A DNA stretch of 64,000 nucleotides from an uncultured Verrucomicrobiales bacterium (GTDB taxonomy: Bacteria > Verrucomicrobiota > Verrucomicrobiia > Verrucomicrobiales > Akkermansiaceae), in the NCBI GenBank assembly GCA_937928545.1, contig CALGJQ010000017.1, positions 1 to 64,000 on the forward strand, given 5' to 3'. Both the position numbers and the translations under genes were made by a program. Below, one piece after another: positions 1 through 8,719 of this stretch (position 1 is the stretch's first letter; each line of letters opens with the position of its first letter). A model generated the notes under the pieces. That model ran no database searches. It was not told the DNA's origin and saw only the letters and a program-made list of their open reading frames with translations.

Positions 1-196
1 AGGCTTGGTTGGGGGGCTTGGTTGAGGGGATGTCTCACGCGGAGCAGCGGAGGGGGCTTGGTTGGGGGGATGTCTCACGCAGAGGCGCGGAGGTTTTGTT
101 GGACTTGGTTGGGGGGGGACTTGGTTGGGGGCGGGGAGGGACACTTTCTAAAGTGTCCTTCCGGGGGGACGAAAAACCCCACGCTGCGGAGGCAGG
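1..196. repeat. Intergenic word repeats and a palindrome
   Basis: This stretch carries two near copies of a roughly 42-bp unit (about 16-57 and 58-99) built from a CTTGGTTG/GGGG word followed by TCTCACGC and GAG/GCGG words. At 139-158 there is a perfect 20-bp palindrome with arms GGACACTTT and AAAGTGTCC, followed by TTCCG. Related words recur at 21.6 kb, 22.8 kb, 32.3 kb and 52.8 kb in this window, always between genes. I see no coding gene here. ORFs that cross it are repeat-derived and have no protein-like composition. Confidence 0.7.
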
Positions 197-231
197 GTGA
201 GGTTTGAGAATTATATTATGAGAGGAGCGGG

Positions 232-579
232 CTATGCGGCCGCTTCTTCTTTTTCCTTTGCCGTGAAACCCTTTTTCTCGAGGGCTTTGATGAGGTCTTC
301 GACCTTTACTGAACTTTCGGCAGTGACGGTGGTGTCGGCGTCTGATCCGACCTTTTTTCCGACGACTACTTTGGAGACTCCTTTAACGCTTTTAAGTGCA
401 GCCTGCACTTTTTTTGAGCAACCGCCCGCTCAGACGAGGCCAGACACCTCGAGGGTGACCGTTTTTTCATCGGCAGCGACAAGTTCAGCAGTCTGTGCGA
501 CGCCGGCAGCTACGGGAGCGGCCATGGCACCAGCAGAGAGCACCGCGAAGGCTGCAATCATAGTGATTTTGGTTTTCAT
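232..579 (-). CDS. Exported HMA-domain protein, predicted selenoprotein (Sec50)
   Basis: The reading frame gives 115 residues if the TGA at 432-430 is read as selenocysteine. Residues 1-20 form a signal peptide ending in an A-x-A type site (SAGAMA). Residues 39-110 form one heavy-metal-associated fold with the usual strand-helix order. The metal loop reads SGLV-U-AGGCSKKV, so the TGA falls at the first ligand of the family's GMxCxxC motif and C54 is the second, with three residues between them. Past the TGA the frame stays open and HMA-like to a TAG at 232, ending in ALEKKGF as in real HMA domains. A hairpin starts 22 nt after the TGA. A paralogue at 16168-16524 has TGA at the same place. It probably binds a soft metal such as copper or mercury in the periplasm. 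The ligand and metal are inferred. Confidence 0.82.
394..410 (-). promoter_or_regulatory. SECIS-like hairpin in HMA selenoprotein 1
   Basis: On the minus strand a perfect 7-bp stem, AAGTGCA and TGCACTT, closes a GGC loop. The GTGCA stem begins 22 nt after the TGA codon. Bacterial SECIS elements lie within the coding sequence just downstream of UGA and usually have a G in the apical loop, as here. The same GTGCA/TGCAC stem at the same distance occurs in the paralogue at 16299-16311. SelB binding itself is inferred. Confidence 0.6.
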
Positions 580-636
580 TATTTTGTTGGTTTTAGGGGA
601 GAGGATGATTCCCCTCGCCTAGGCCAAGAGATAGCA

Positions 637-653
637 CAAGTCAGGTGGACTTG
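637..653. promoter_or_regulatory. Inverted repeat upstream of HMA selenoprotein 1
   Basis: Arms CAAGTC and GACTTG are separated by 5 bp, about 60 bp upstream of the start of the minus-strand HMA gene. The place fits an operator, possibly metal-responsive. No regulator family is recognised from the sequence. Confidence 0.25.
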
Positions 654-684
654 CCTAAGGTTTATTTATTCCCGAAAAGTGGAA

Positions 685-1731
685 TTACTTTTCGGGGTGT
701 GTGTTTTTGGCCTTTCCGAAAGTGACCATGACGGCGCGGTGGTCCGAGGCTTCGTTCCAATTTGGGGTGTCGCTGACGTAGGAGTTTTCCATGTCAACTT
801 CTGGAAGGATGGAGCGGGAGGTGAGGACGTAGTCGAAGCGGGCGTATTGTTGCTGGTAGGACCAGTAGTGAGTCCAGAGGTGATCACGGGAGTCTTTTAC
901 GAAGACGTCGCCGAGGTAGTTTTTCGAGTTGAAGCGGCCCATGAGGGCGGACATGGGAGGAGTCTTGCGAGTGTCATTCATGTCACCGTAGACAACGATG
1001 CGGGCTTCGGGGTCGGCAGCGAGGATGGAGTCGCAATGGGCTTTGGCGAGGCGAGCCTCGTTGAGGCGGATTTCGGCTTCGTCCATTTCTTTGAGTGGTC
1101 GCTTGGATTTAAGGTGGAGGCCGACGAAGTGGGTGGGGCCGCCGGGGAGGTCGATGAGGACGCTAAGAATGCCACGACCCATGAGGCGTTCAAATTCGCC
1201 GATTTGGAAGGGGAGGTGATGTTCTGAGTTGTTCTTTAGGATGGGGAAGGCGGAGAGAATGGCAAGGTGGCGGACGGAGTCGAAGCCGCCGGCGTGGATG
1301 CTGTGTGGGAGATCAATTCCGGCTTCTTTGAGGCGGGATTGAAGTTCGGCGAGATCTTCGCGGGTTCCGATTTCGCAGATGCCGAGGATGTCTGGTTTTT
1401 CGTGAGCGATGATGTCGATGAGGGCGTCGATCTCAGCGGGGTCTTTCGGTCGCTTTTCTTTCACACCACCTTTGCGAAGGACTTCCATGGTGAGGTAGTT
1501 CTTGATGTTGTAGGACATGAAGCGAACGCCCTCGGAAGGAGAGGAGTCGTTTTTTTGGCCCTCTTCACTGACGGAGGGAGTCGTGACAGTGGATGTGTCG
1601 CCTTCAGCTTCAGCTTCTGAAGTTGGGGGACTGCTCTCTGGGGTCTCGTTCTTACAAGAAGAGAACAGAAAAAACGCCCCGAGAAGGATTCGCGGAGCGT
1701 TTTTGAAAAAGTGTTTTCTGAGAGAAATCAT
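685..1731 (-). CDS. Endonuclease/exonuclease/phosphatase family lipoprotein
   Basis: The product has 348 residues. The N-terminus is a lipoprotein signal with the box FLFSSC (C26), followed by a Ser/Thr/Glu-rich linker of about 45 residues. From about residue 70 it has the EEP (DNase I-like) fold: the opening strand RFMSYNIKNY, the metal-binding Glu in GICEIGT, the strand VGLHLKSKR, the YGDMND motif and the closing catalytic SDHRAVM. The family hydrolyses phosphodiester or phosphomonoester bonds. The lipid anchor puts it at the cell surface or periplasm, where a nuclease or phosphatase role in nutrient scavenging is likely. Its start overlaps the tatA stop by 4 nt (ATGA), so the two are co-transcribed. 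The substrate is unknown. Confidence 0.85.
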   Translation of the reverse strand: MISLRKHFFKNAPRILLGAFFLFSSCKNETPESSPPTSEAEAEGDTSTVTTPSVSEEGQKNDSSPSEGVRFMSYNIKNYLTMEVLRKGGVKEKRPKDPAEIDALIDIIAHEKPDILGICEIGTREDLAELQSRLKEAGIDLPHSIHAGGFDSVRHLAILSAFPILKNNSEHHLPFQIGEFERLMGRGILSVLIDLPGGPTHFVGLHLKSKRPLKEMDEAEIRLNEARLAKAHCDSILAADPEARIVVYGDMNDTRKTPPMSALMGRFNSKNYLGDVFVKDSRDHLWTHYWSYQQQYARFDYVLTSRSILPEVDMENSYVSDTPNWNEASDHRAVMVTFGKAKNTHPEK

Positions 1732-1976
1732 GAATCTTTGCGGCTTTCCGTGCCGGCAGCCTTGCTGACAGGTTCTTCAGCATCGACCGCTTCCCCGCCT
1801 TTGCGAATTTCGTCCTCGAATTCTTCGCGTGCTTTGCGGAATTCTCCGACGCTTTTTCCGATTCCGCGTGCGAGTTGAGGAAGTTTTTTGGCTCCAAAAA
1901 GAAGGAGCATGATGAGGAAGATGAGGACCATCTCCTGGGTTCCAAGAGGTCCAAAGAGTGGGAAGAAAGTAGTCAT
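1728..1976 (-). CDS. tatA: Sec-independent translocase TatA/TatE-like protein
   Basis: This 82-residue protein has the TatA plan: a short N-terminal segment, one membrane helix (EMVLIFLIMLLLFG), then the hinge and amphipathic helix FGAKKLPQLARGIGKSVGEF, and an acidic, charged tail. TatA oligomers form the pore of the twin-arginine export machine with TatB/TatC. The FG-x-KKLP hinge is the family mark. A downstream lipoprotein gene overlaps its stop by 4 nt. tatC is not in the window. A TatE or TatB label cannot be excluded, but the length and hinge favour TatA. The DUF1501 protein at 39591 is a likely Tat substrate. Confidence 0.93.
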   Translation of the reverse strand: MTTFFPLFGPLGTQEMVLIFLIMLLLFGAKKLPQLARGIGKSVGEFRKAREEFEDEIRKGGEAVDAEEPVSKAAGTESRKDS

Positions 1977-2069
1977 GACGGAAGTTTAGAAGGTTTCGCT
2001 TTATTAGCAAGGGATGAAACGGAGCTTCTGAAGGAGACATTTCAAGAAATCTGACGTGCGAAGTGGCTG

Positions 2070-4616
2070 GTGGGGTGTTTTTGTGAGGGAGTGAAGTTGC
2101 CAGTGCATGAGGTGGAAGGGGAAATTCGGGCAGCCGTTCGTTCTCCGCAGGGGCGGCTTTTGCTGAAGGCTCCGACGGGATCTGGTAAGTCGACGACGGT
2201 GCCAACGATGGTGCGAGGGGAGGTTGCGGGGCAGGTGATTGTGGTGCAGCCACGGCGGATGGCGGCTAGATTACTGGCGGAATTTGTGGCGCGGCAGGTG
2301 GGGACGCCATTGGGGAAAGGGGTGGGCTATGCGATTCGTTTTGAGAGTAAGGCGGGGCCGGAGACGGAGATTCTTTTTGTGACGGATGGGGTTTTGCAGC
2401 GGATGTTGCTGGATGATCCGGAGTTGAAGGGGGTGGGAGCAGTAATTTTTGATGAGTTTCATGAGCGGCGCTTGTCGTCTGATTTGTCCTTGGCGCGGGT
2501 TTTGGATTTGCAGGAGAGCTCGCGGGAGGATCTGCGAGTGGTGGTGATGTCGGCGACTTTAGAAGTGGGTGGCTTGAAGGAATATTTGGAGCCTTGTGAG
2601 TTGGTGGAGGCGGGCGGGAGGCTTTTCCCGGTGGAGGTGGAGCATCGTGGAGGGAAACCGGTGGGACGAAGGGGACTGAACCGGCATGAGGAAGTGTGGG
2701 ATCGAGTGGCGGCTGCGGTGAAGGCGGAGGCGCGGGAGTTGGTGGGGGGAGATCGGATTTTGGTTTTTTTGCCGGGGATGCATGAGATTCGGAAGTCGCA
2801 GAGTTTGTTGGAAAACGCCTCAGCGATGAATGGTTGGGAAATTCTGCCGCTTTATTCGGCGCTGAGTCCGGCGGCGCAGCAGGCGGCGATCAAGGCGGAT
2901 GGATCGAAGAGAGTGATCTTATCGACGAATGTGGCTGAGACTTCGGTGACGATTGAGGGGGTGAAGGTGGTGGTGGATTCGGGCTTGGTGCGGCAGGCGA
3001 GTTACGACGTAGGGCGAGGGTTTAATTCTTTGAGGATTGAAAAAATTGCGTGTGCGTCGGCTGAGCAGCGGGCTGGTCGCGCGGGGCGGACGGGGCCGGG
3101 AAAATGTGTGAGGTTGTGGAGTGAAACAGATCATCGGGGACGGACGGAATTTGAAACGCCGGAGGTGAGGAGGGTGGATTTGGCGGAGGCGGTTTTGTTT
3201 TTGAAGAAGTTGGGAGTGGGTGAGATTGGAGAGTTTCGTTGGTTGGATGCGCCGGAGAAAGAACGGCAGAAGGAGGCGGAGGATTTGTTGCATTGGCTGG
3301 GGGCTTTGGAGGGTGGGGAGTTGACCGAGGCGGGAGCTGAGATGTCTCGCTTGCCTTTGCATCCACGTCTAGCGTCTCTCGTACATGCGGGGGCGGATTG
3401 TCTGGGGGAGGTGTTGTTTGTGGCGGCGGCGGTGCAGGGGGAGGGAGTTTTTAAGCGGGGGGATCGTGGGAGTAAGTGGGTCGATGTCCTGGAGGGAGAA
3501 CCGGGGTGGAAGAATGATTTTGCGGCGGAGTGGTTGGCGATGTGGTCGGCAAAGCAGGCGGATTTTAGGCCGAGAGAATGCGATGCGATGGGAGTTCTGG
3601 CGCGCGGGGCACGGGAGACGTGGAAGAATTTTCAGCAATTGGGGCGCTTGATGCAGAAGCGGGGCGCGCGGATTAAGGAGCCGGATTTTCGCCAGCGAGG
3701 AGAGGCTTGCGCGAAGGCGATGTTCGTGGCGTTTGGGGATCGACTGGCAGTGCGTCGGGATCAGGGGAGTGTGGTGTGTGATGTGGTTGGTGGGCGGCGA
3801 GGGAAGCTGCATGCGAAGTCGGTGGTGAAGCAGTCGGCACTTTTTTTGGCGACGGAGATCATTGAGGTGGAGGGTCGAGAGCGAACGGTGATTTTATCGC
3901 GAGGGGTGGAGGTTGATGAATCTTGGATTCCGGCTGAGGAAATTCAGAGGAACGAGAATGTGATTTTTGACGAGATTGCTCGTCGGGTCGTGGCGGTGAA
4001 GCAGCGGAGTTTTCGGGGGCTTGTTTTGGAAGAGAAGCGAGGAGGTGAGGTTGATGCTGATTTGGCGGGTGGCTTACTCGCGCAGCGGGTGATTGCGGGT
4101 GAGTTGGCCCTGAAGAAATGGGATGCAAAGGTGGAGAGGTGGATTGCGCGTTTGGCTTTTTTGAGTGCGGCGATGCCGGAGTTGGAATTACCGGGTTTTG
4201 ATGAGGGGGATCGTGAGATGGCGATTGCGCAGATCTGCGCGGGTGCGACGACTTTTAGGGAGGTGAGGGATCGAGATCCTTGGCAGGTGCTGAGTCAGTG
4301 GCTTTCGGCTCCGCAGAAACAGGCGGTGGAATCTTTTGCTCCGGAGAAAATCACCTTGGCAAATGGAGTGAATACAAGAGTGCTCTATGCGGTGGGAAGT
4401 GAGCCGTGGTGTGAAGAAAAAGTGCAGCGGCTTTATGGAGTTAAGGAAACTCCGGTGATTGCGAATGGTCATCCCTTGGTGATGAAGATTTTGGCTCCGA
4501 ACCAGCGGCCGTGGCAGGTCACGAGTGATCTGCCGGGCTTTTGGGCGCGAGGCTTTGCGCAGATGAAGAAGGATCTGGCTGGGCGCTATCCCAAGCACAA
4601 TTGGGACGGAGGGTAA
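2070..4616 (+). CDS. hrpB: ATP-dependent helicase HrpB
   Basis: The product has 848 residues, close to the usual HrpB length. It has the DEAH-box helicase motifs in order: Walker A APTGSGKST, DEFHERR (motif II), MSATLE (motif III), STNVAETSVTI and QRAGRAGR (motif VI), followed by the ratchet/HA2 region and the C-terminal HrpB domain. It is a putative RNA or DNA unwinding enzyme of uncertain cellular role. The annotated start is a GTG at 2070. A second GTG at 2091 begins VKLPVHEVEGEI and matches family N-termini better, so the true start may be there. The gene is divergent from tatA and stands alone. It converges with the kinase gene 1 nt away. Confidence 0.93.
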   Translation: MGCFCEGVKLPVHEVEGEIRAAVRSPQGRLLLKAPTGSGKSTTVPTMVRGEVAGQVIVVQPRRMAARLLAEFVARQVGTPLGKGVGYAIRFESKAGPETEILFVTDGVLQRMLLDDPELKGVGAVIFDEFHERRLSSDLSLARVLDLQESSREDLRVVVMSATLEVGGLKEYLEPCELVEAGGRLFPVEVEHRGGKPVGRRGLNRHEEVWDRVAAAVKAEARELVGGDRILVFLPGMHEIRKSQSLLENASAMNGWEILPLYSALSPAAQQAAIKADGSKRVILSTNVAETSVTIEGVKVVVDSGLVRQASYDVGRGFNSLRIEKIACASAEQRAGRAGRTGPGKCVRLWSETDHRGRTEFETPEVRRVDLAEAVLFLKKLGVGEIGEFRWLDAPEKERQKEAEDLLHWLGALEGGELTEAGAEMSRLPLHPRLASLVHAGADCLGEVLFVAAAVQGEGVFKRGDRGSKWVDVLEGEPGWKNDFAAEWLAMWSAKQADFRPRECDAMGVLARGARETWKNFQQLGRLMQKRGARIKEPDFRQRGEACAKAMFVAFGDRLAVRRDQGSVVCDVVGGRRGKLHAKSVVKQSALFLATEIIEVEGRERTVILSRGVEVDESWIPAEEIQRNENVIFDEIARRVVAVKQRSFRGLVLEEKRGGEVDADLAGGLLAQRVIAGELALKKWDAKVERWIARLAFLSAAMPELELPGFDEGDREMAIAQICAGATTFREVRDRDPWQVLSQWLSAPQKQAVESFAPEKITLANGVNTRVLYAVGSEPWCEEKVQRLYGVKETPVIANGHPLVMKILAPNQRPWQVTSDLPGFWARGFAQMKKDLAGRYPKHNWDGG

Positions 4617-4617
4617 G

Positions 4618-6912
4618 CTATTCAGAAGTGCCAATGATGACGCGCTTCCAGTTGCGGAGGAAGTCGGGATCATCTTCGGCAAGTTCTTCGGCTTTTTCTT
4701 CTGCGTAGGAGATGAGTCCGACGAGTTGGGCAAAGGCGACGGCTTGGGTTTCAGGGCCGGTGTGTTCTGCGATGAGGCTTTCAGGTTTTAAATCTGACCA
4801 AGCAACGAGTGAGTCGTCGTCGAGAAGGAGGCCTTCGGTGTTTCCTGATTTTGGGGTGATTCTACTACCGTCTTTTTTTTCGGCGGACCAAGCGCTTTGC
4901 TTGGCGAGATCATCGAGGAAGTCGGAAGCTTCCTTTTGTAGGAATTGCCATGCCCAAAGAGCATTGGCGGGGGCATCGGAAGGAGGGTCGGAGAGGATGG
5001 CTCCGATCTCAGCAAAGCGGTAGGTTTTACCGTAGTCGGTGAGAATGGGGAGGACTTCAGACCAGTTTGAGGACTCGGAAAAGATGGGGCCTTGTTGGAA
5101 GCTTTTACGGAGTCGGGCGAGGTAGGCTTGGCGGGCGCGAAGGTTGTAGACGGCTCGTCCTTTGGTTTGGAGGAGTTTTAGGGAGTCGGACATTTGTCCG
5201 ATTTGAGCGCTCGCTTCGTCGGCGTTACTTGGAGCGGGAAGGTCTTTTAATTTGGCGAGGACTTGCCCATCGGCGAGGTAGGTGTCGGCGATTGACTGGT
5301 AGGGTTTGAACCAAGCGAAGTCATCTTGAAGTGAGGCACTGCGGACTTTGGCAAAGATGGGCAGAGCGGTTTCCCATTGGCTTTGCTCCCAGAGTTTTAA
5401 GGCAACAGAAAATGAGCCTAAAGCAGCGGTAATGTTATTTGGTTCGCTGGGAAGATCTGAAGGAGAGGGAGGAGGAATGCGCTGGAGGAGTTGGCTGTAG
5501 CGACGAAGTTCGATGACGTTGTCGTCTTTGCTGTCGGAGCTCTTGAGTTGAGCGAATGATTGCGCGGCGAGGCTTCGTCCTTCTGCTGCTTTTCCTAAGA
5601 GGAGGGCATTTGTGGAAGCTTCGAGGGAAGCCCAAGCACGGCTTGTTTTGGAGAGCTGTCCGTTTTGAGAGAGCTGTTGGAAGTTTTTGCTGGCTTGGGA
5701 GAAATCACCCTGTTTCACGAGTTCTTGCGCGGACTTCCAAGCCTTGTTGATGTTCTCCTCGTCACTTTGAGTGGGTTTGAAAATCCGGGGTTCAGGGGCT
5801 GGCTCTTGTGGGGCTGGGGTTTCTGCGACGCTTTCTTTCTTTTTCCAAGGTTGCCAAAAAGCGAGGGCGGCCACGATGGCAAGGAGACTCAGGACCGCAG
5901 CGACGGCTTTTCCGCTTCCGTTTTTGCGACGTTTCCGGCGGGATGAGCCTTGGACTGGGGTGGAGGGAGTTTGGCCGATGTTGCGGCGGGCGTTTTCGAG
6001 TGCTTGGATGACTTCTTTGTAGCTACCCCAGCGGTGCTCGGGCTTGAAAGCCATCATGCGATCAATGACTTCGCCAGTGCTGGGGGTGACCCATTCGGCG
6101 ACTTGGCAGAGTCGAGGAATGGTTTGTTTCACGCGGCGAAGAACGCTGTTTGAGGTGGAAGTGGTTTCGAAAGGGGGACGTCCGGCGAGGGCGTGGTAGA
6201 GGGTGGCTCCGAAGGCGTAAATGTCGCTCCGGAAGTCTTCGATGCCGCGTTCGAGGGCTTCGGGCGGGACGTAGAAGGGGGTGGCCCAGACTTCTTCGGC
6301 TTGAGCGCTGCCATCTTGGGTGATCAGGGCGAGACCGAAGTCGACAAGGCGAGCTCGGCCTTCGTTATCGATGAGGATATTCCCCGGTTTGACGTCGCGG
6401 TGGATCATGCCTGCGTCTTTCGCAGCGCGAAGTCCGGCGGCGACTTGTAAGGCGATTTCAAGGACTTCGTCTTCGGGGAGAGCGCCCCGCTTTGACATGA
6501 TGCGCTCGAAGCTTTGTCCTTCGAGCAATTCCATGACGAGGTAAAATCTTCCGAAGGCGCGGCCGACGGCGTAGACTTTGACGACGTTTGGGTGGCTGAC
6601 CTGAGCGGTGAGCCGGGCCTCGTTTTCGAAGGCTTGGATGCGGACCTCGTCGTTACAGTATTCTTCGTTGAGGACCTTGATTGCGACTTTGCGATCAAGA
6701 GTGGTATCACGACCAACGAAGATGACGCTCATGCCGCCGATCGCATAGCGTTGCTGGAGGCGGTAGGTGCCAAAGTCGCGTTTGACGCGAGTTTCGACCG
6801 AGCAGAGTGGGCAAATCGCGCTTTCGAATGGTCCAAAGCTGGTGACGTCGAGTAATTCCGCGCACCCTTCACAGGGTTCGTGGATGGGGGCCTCAGCTAA
6901 GGAGTCACTCAC
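4618..6912 (-). CDS. Membrane-anchored serine/threonine protein kinase
   Basis: The product has 764 residues. It starts with a zinc-ribbon-like segment with C14/C17 and C34/C37 (CEGC and CPLC). The kinase domain then runs from about 50 to 310, with a glycine loop, VAIKVL (ATP lysine), the catalytic loop HRDVKPGNIL and VDFGLAL, so it has the residues of an active enzyme. A basic stretch (RRKRRKN) and one membrane helix (AVAAVLSLLAIVAALAFW) follow at about residue 335-355. The C-terminal half, about 400 residues, is alpha-helical and TPR-like, and would lie outside the membrane. This is the Pkn2/PknB-like plan common in Verrucomicrobia and Planctomycetes. The signal and targets are unknown. It is a single gene with no phosphatase next to it. 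Confidence 0.9.
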   Translation of the reverse strand: MSDSLAEAPIHEPCEGCAELLDVTSFGPFESAICPLCSVETRVKRDFGTYRLQQRYAIGGMSVIFVGRDTTLDRKVAIKVLNEEYCNDEVRIQAFENEARLTAQVSHPNVVKVYAVGRAFGRFYLVMELLEGQSFERIMSKRGALPEDEVLEIALQVAAGLRAAKDAGMIHRDVKPGNILIDNEGRARLVDFGLALITQDGSAQAEEVWATPFYVPPEALERGIEDFRSDIYAFGATLYHALAGRPPFETTSTSNSVLRRVKQTIPRLCQVAEWVTPSTGEVIDRMMAFKPEHRWGSYKEVIQALENARRNIGQTPSTPVQGSSRRKRRKNGSGKAVAAVLSLLAIVAALAFWQPWKKKESVAETPAPQEPAPEPRIFKPTQSDEENINKAWKSAQELVKQGDFSQASKNFQQLSQNGQLSKTSRAWASLEASTNALLLGKAAEGRSLAAQSFAQLKSSDSKDDNVIELRRYSQLLQRIPPPSPSDLPSEPNNITAALGSFSVALKLWEQSQWETALPIFAKVRSASLQDDFAWFKPYQSIADTYLADGQVLAKLKDLPAPSNADEASAQIGQMSDSLKLLQTKGRAVYNLRARQAYLARLRKSFQQGPIFSESSNWSEVLPILTDYGKTYRFAEIGAILSDPPSDAPANALWAWQFLQKEASDFLDDLAKQSAWSAEKKDGSRITPKSGNTEGLLLDDDSLVAWSDLKPESLIAEHTGPETQAVAFAQLVGLISYAEEKAEELAEDDPDFLRNWKRVIIGTSE

Positions 6913-6936
6913 GTGGAAAAGATTACGTGAGCCGGC

Positions 6937-7113
6937 CTAGCGTCCTTCCAAAAGACCGCCCATGGCACCCGCGCCTTCGCCTCGTTGAGGGATGTTCCAA
7001 GGTTGTGAGCCAATTTGGTCAGAGCCTGGAGGAGGAACAGGTTTTCTTTCAGTCAGCTTAGGGCTGACACAGGAAACGAAGGCGAGGGAGATGAAAGCGA
7101 GAATGAAGCGCAT
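6937..7113 (-). CDS. Small putative lipoprotein (58 aa)
   Basis: This is a short gene just downstream of panC and upstream of the kinase gene on the same strand. The protein begins MRFILAFISLAFVSCVSP, a clear signal with lipobox FVSC and lipidated C15. The mature part is about 44 residues, rich in Pro and Gly (PVPPPGS), and ends GAMGGLLEGR. No family is recognised. Small proteins of this kind are common beside other genes in this genome (compare 20010-20132 and 35135-35335). The signal sequence makes it likely to be real. Confidence 0.65.
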   Translation of the reverse strand: MRFILAFISLAFVSCVSPKLTERKPVPPPGSDQIGSQPWNIPQRGEGAGAMGGLLEGR

Positions 7114-7178
7114 GGCATTATTTTAGAAGGAAGGTCGAAAGGAGCAAGGGGCATTTTGAGAGAAAAGGAGGGCTTGTC

Positions 7179-8033
7179 TCAGTCTGAAAGGCCAATGTGA
7201 TCGATGAGTCGGACGTCGCCGTAGAAGCATGCCGTGGCGAGGAAGGTGGGTTTGGTGACTTTGGAAACGGGTTGGAGGGTTTTGGCGTCGACGAGTTCGA
7301 GGTAGTCGATGGAGAAGCTATCGGGCGCGTCAGCAAGAAGATGAGTGCGAGCGGCATCGAGGTAGACTTGCGGGTTTTGTTCACCGGTTTTGCGAATGTC
7401 ACGGGCGGCGATGAGGGCGCGGCGAATGCGGGGAGCGTCGGTTCTTTCGTGGGCTTTAAGTCGTGAATTCCTGGAGGAAAGCGCTAGACCATCAGAATCG
7501 CGGACCGTGGAGTGGCCTATGATGGTGACGGGGAGATTAAGATCGCGAACCATACGATCTATGATAGCAAGTTGCTGAAAGTCTTTCTTTCCGAAAATGG
7601 CAAAATCGGGTTGGAGGATGTTAAAAAGCTTCAGAACAATGGTGAGAACACCATCGAAATGGCCTGGGCGGGTCGCTCCGCAAAGGTGTTTGGTGAGGAG
7701 GTTTTCGTGAATGAGAACTGAGTGGTCATTGTGGTAGAGGCTTTCTTTCGTTGGGGTGAAAGCGAGGTCGACTCCTTCCTCTTCACAGAGGGCGAGGTCT
7801 TTTTCGAGCGGTTGAGGGTAGTTTTCGAGGTCGGCGGCTTTGTCAAATTGGATCGGATTGACGAAAATAGAGATCGCGACGGTGCCTTTAGGACCTACTT
7901 TTTGACGGGCCGCCCTCAGAAGTTGGAGGTGTCCTTCATGGAGCGCTCCCATAGTTGGAACGAGAGCGAGCGGCTTCGGCATTTTTTGCAACAATTCTCT
8001 TACAGAGTTGACGTTCGCGCTTCGTGTGATCAT
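7179..8033 (-). CDS. panC: Pantoate--beta-alanine ligase
   Basis: The 284-residue protein has the usual length and the family marks: PTMGALHEGHL with the HxGH nucleotide motif near residue 31, the beta-alanine/pantoate region NPIQF, FGKKDFQQL, and SSRN followed by R in the KMSKS-like position (DGLALSSRNSRL). It joins D-pantoate and beta-alanine with ATP to make pantothenate, the CoA precursor. It is cytoplasmic. It is transcribed away from the ompH-lpxD operon, whose first gene begins 36 nt away. panE, the preceding step, lies at 26711 in the same window. panB is not seen. Confidence 0.97.
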   Translation of the reverse strand: MITRSANVNSVRELLQKMPKPLALVPTMGALHEGHLQLLRAARQKVGPKGTVAISIFVNPIQFDKAADLENYPQPLEKDLALCEEEGVDLAFTPTKESLYHNDHSVLIHENLLTKHLCGATRPGHFDGVLTIVLKLFNILQPDFAIFGKKDFQQLAIIDRMVRDLNLPVTIIGHSTVRDSDGLALSSRNSRLKAHERTDAPRIRRALIAARDIRKTGEQNPQVYLDAARTHLLADAPDSFSIDYLELVDAKTLQPVSKVTKPTFLATACFYGDVRLIDHIGLSD

Positions 8034-8068
8034 CTAAGGGAGTGTCCACGAGGTCCGCAAAAAGTGCT

Positions 8069-8674
8069 ATGAAAAATCTCCCCGCAGTTCCCCTTTTCCT
8101 GGTCGTGTTCTTTCTGGGTTTCCCAAGTTTGGCTTTCGGACAAGAAGCCGATGATTTCAAGGTGGCTGGAGTTAATATCCAAAGAGTCTTTCAGGAGTTT
8201 TATAAAACCACAAAGACGGAGCAAGATATCAACGAGGAGCGCATTCGAATCCAAAAAACTGACCGTCAGTTGCGTTCTCAGTTGAGCAAGGTGGATAAGC
8301 AGCTGGCGAAAGAGAGCCAAAAAGCGAAAGACGACACACTAAGTGATGAGGAGAAAGAAGCTCACACCGCAAAGATAGAAAGGATGGTTGCTGAGAGGAA
8401 TAAATTGAATCAAGATCGGGCAAGTCGCTACGAGGCAAACAATAGTCAACTCAACCAAGATATGATGAGTACGATGTCAGGTCTTCTGGGTGAGATTCAA
8501 CGTTTTGTCGAAGCGCACGCCGAAGAAAACGGCTATGACGTCGTTTTCGACCTCTCCGGAACATCGACAAATCAAATGGTACCTGTTATCGGCGGGAAAG
8601 GATTGCTAGACATTACTGAGACCGTAATTGCTGAATTAAACAAGGTGCAGCCTAAGGTTGACCCAAAACAGTAG
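8069..8674 (+). CDS. OmpH/Skp-family periplasmic chaperone, paralogue 1
   Basis: The 201-residue product starts at MKNLPAVP. An upstream in-frame ATG at 8042 would put charged residues ahead of the signal peptide and is unlikely. The signal peptide ends near SLAFGQ. The mature protein opens with the OmpH strand FKVAGVNIQRVFQEFYKT, followed by long charged coiled-coil helices (about residues 55-135) and a C-terminal strand region, YDVVFDLSGTSTNQMVPVI. Skp/OmpH trimers hold unfolded outer-membrane proteins in the periplasm on their way to BAM. It is the first of five genes with short spacers (ompH-ompH-lpxD-ompH-ompH), and is most like the next gene. Confidence 0.9.
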   Translation: MKNLPAVPLFLVVFFLGFPSLAFGQEADDFKVAGVNIQRVFQEFYKTTKTEQDINEERIRIQKTDRQLRSQLSKVDKQLAKESQKAKDDTLSDEEKEAHTAKIERMVAERNKLNQDRASRYEANNSQLNQDMMSTMSGLLGEIQRFVEAHAEENGYDVVFDLSGTSTNQMVPVIGGKGLLDITETVIAELNKVQPKVDPKQ

Positions 8675-8719
8675 ATTATTACACTCCATCTTCAAACGTT
8701 CCCCATCCAACCACTCATT

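Noticed and set aside
1-196. CRISPR-like array in the repeated first 200 bases
   Set aside because: The repeats are unequal, have only two units, and no regular spacers or cas genes. They are ordinary intergenic words.
197-622. A 141-codon plus-strand frame across the first HMA gene
   Set aside because: It is the shadow of the minus-strand gene. The minus-strand frame, with its TGA read as Sec, has a full signal peptide and HMA domain, while this frame has neither.
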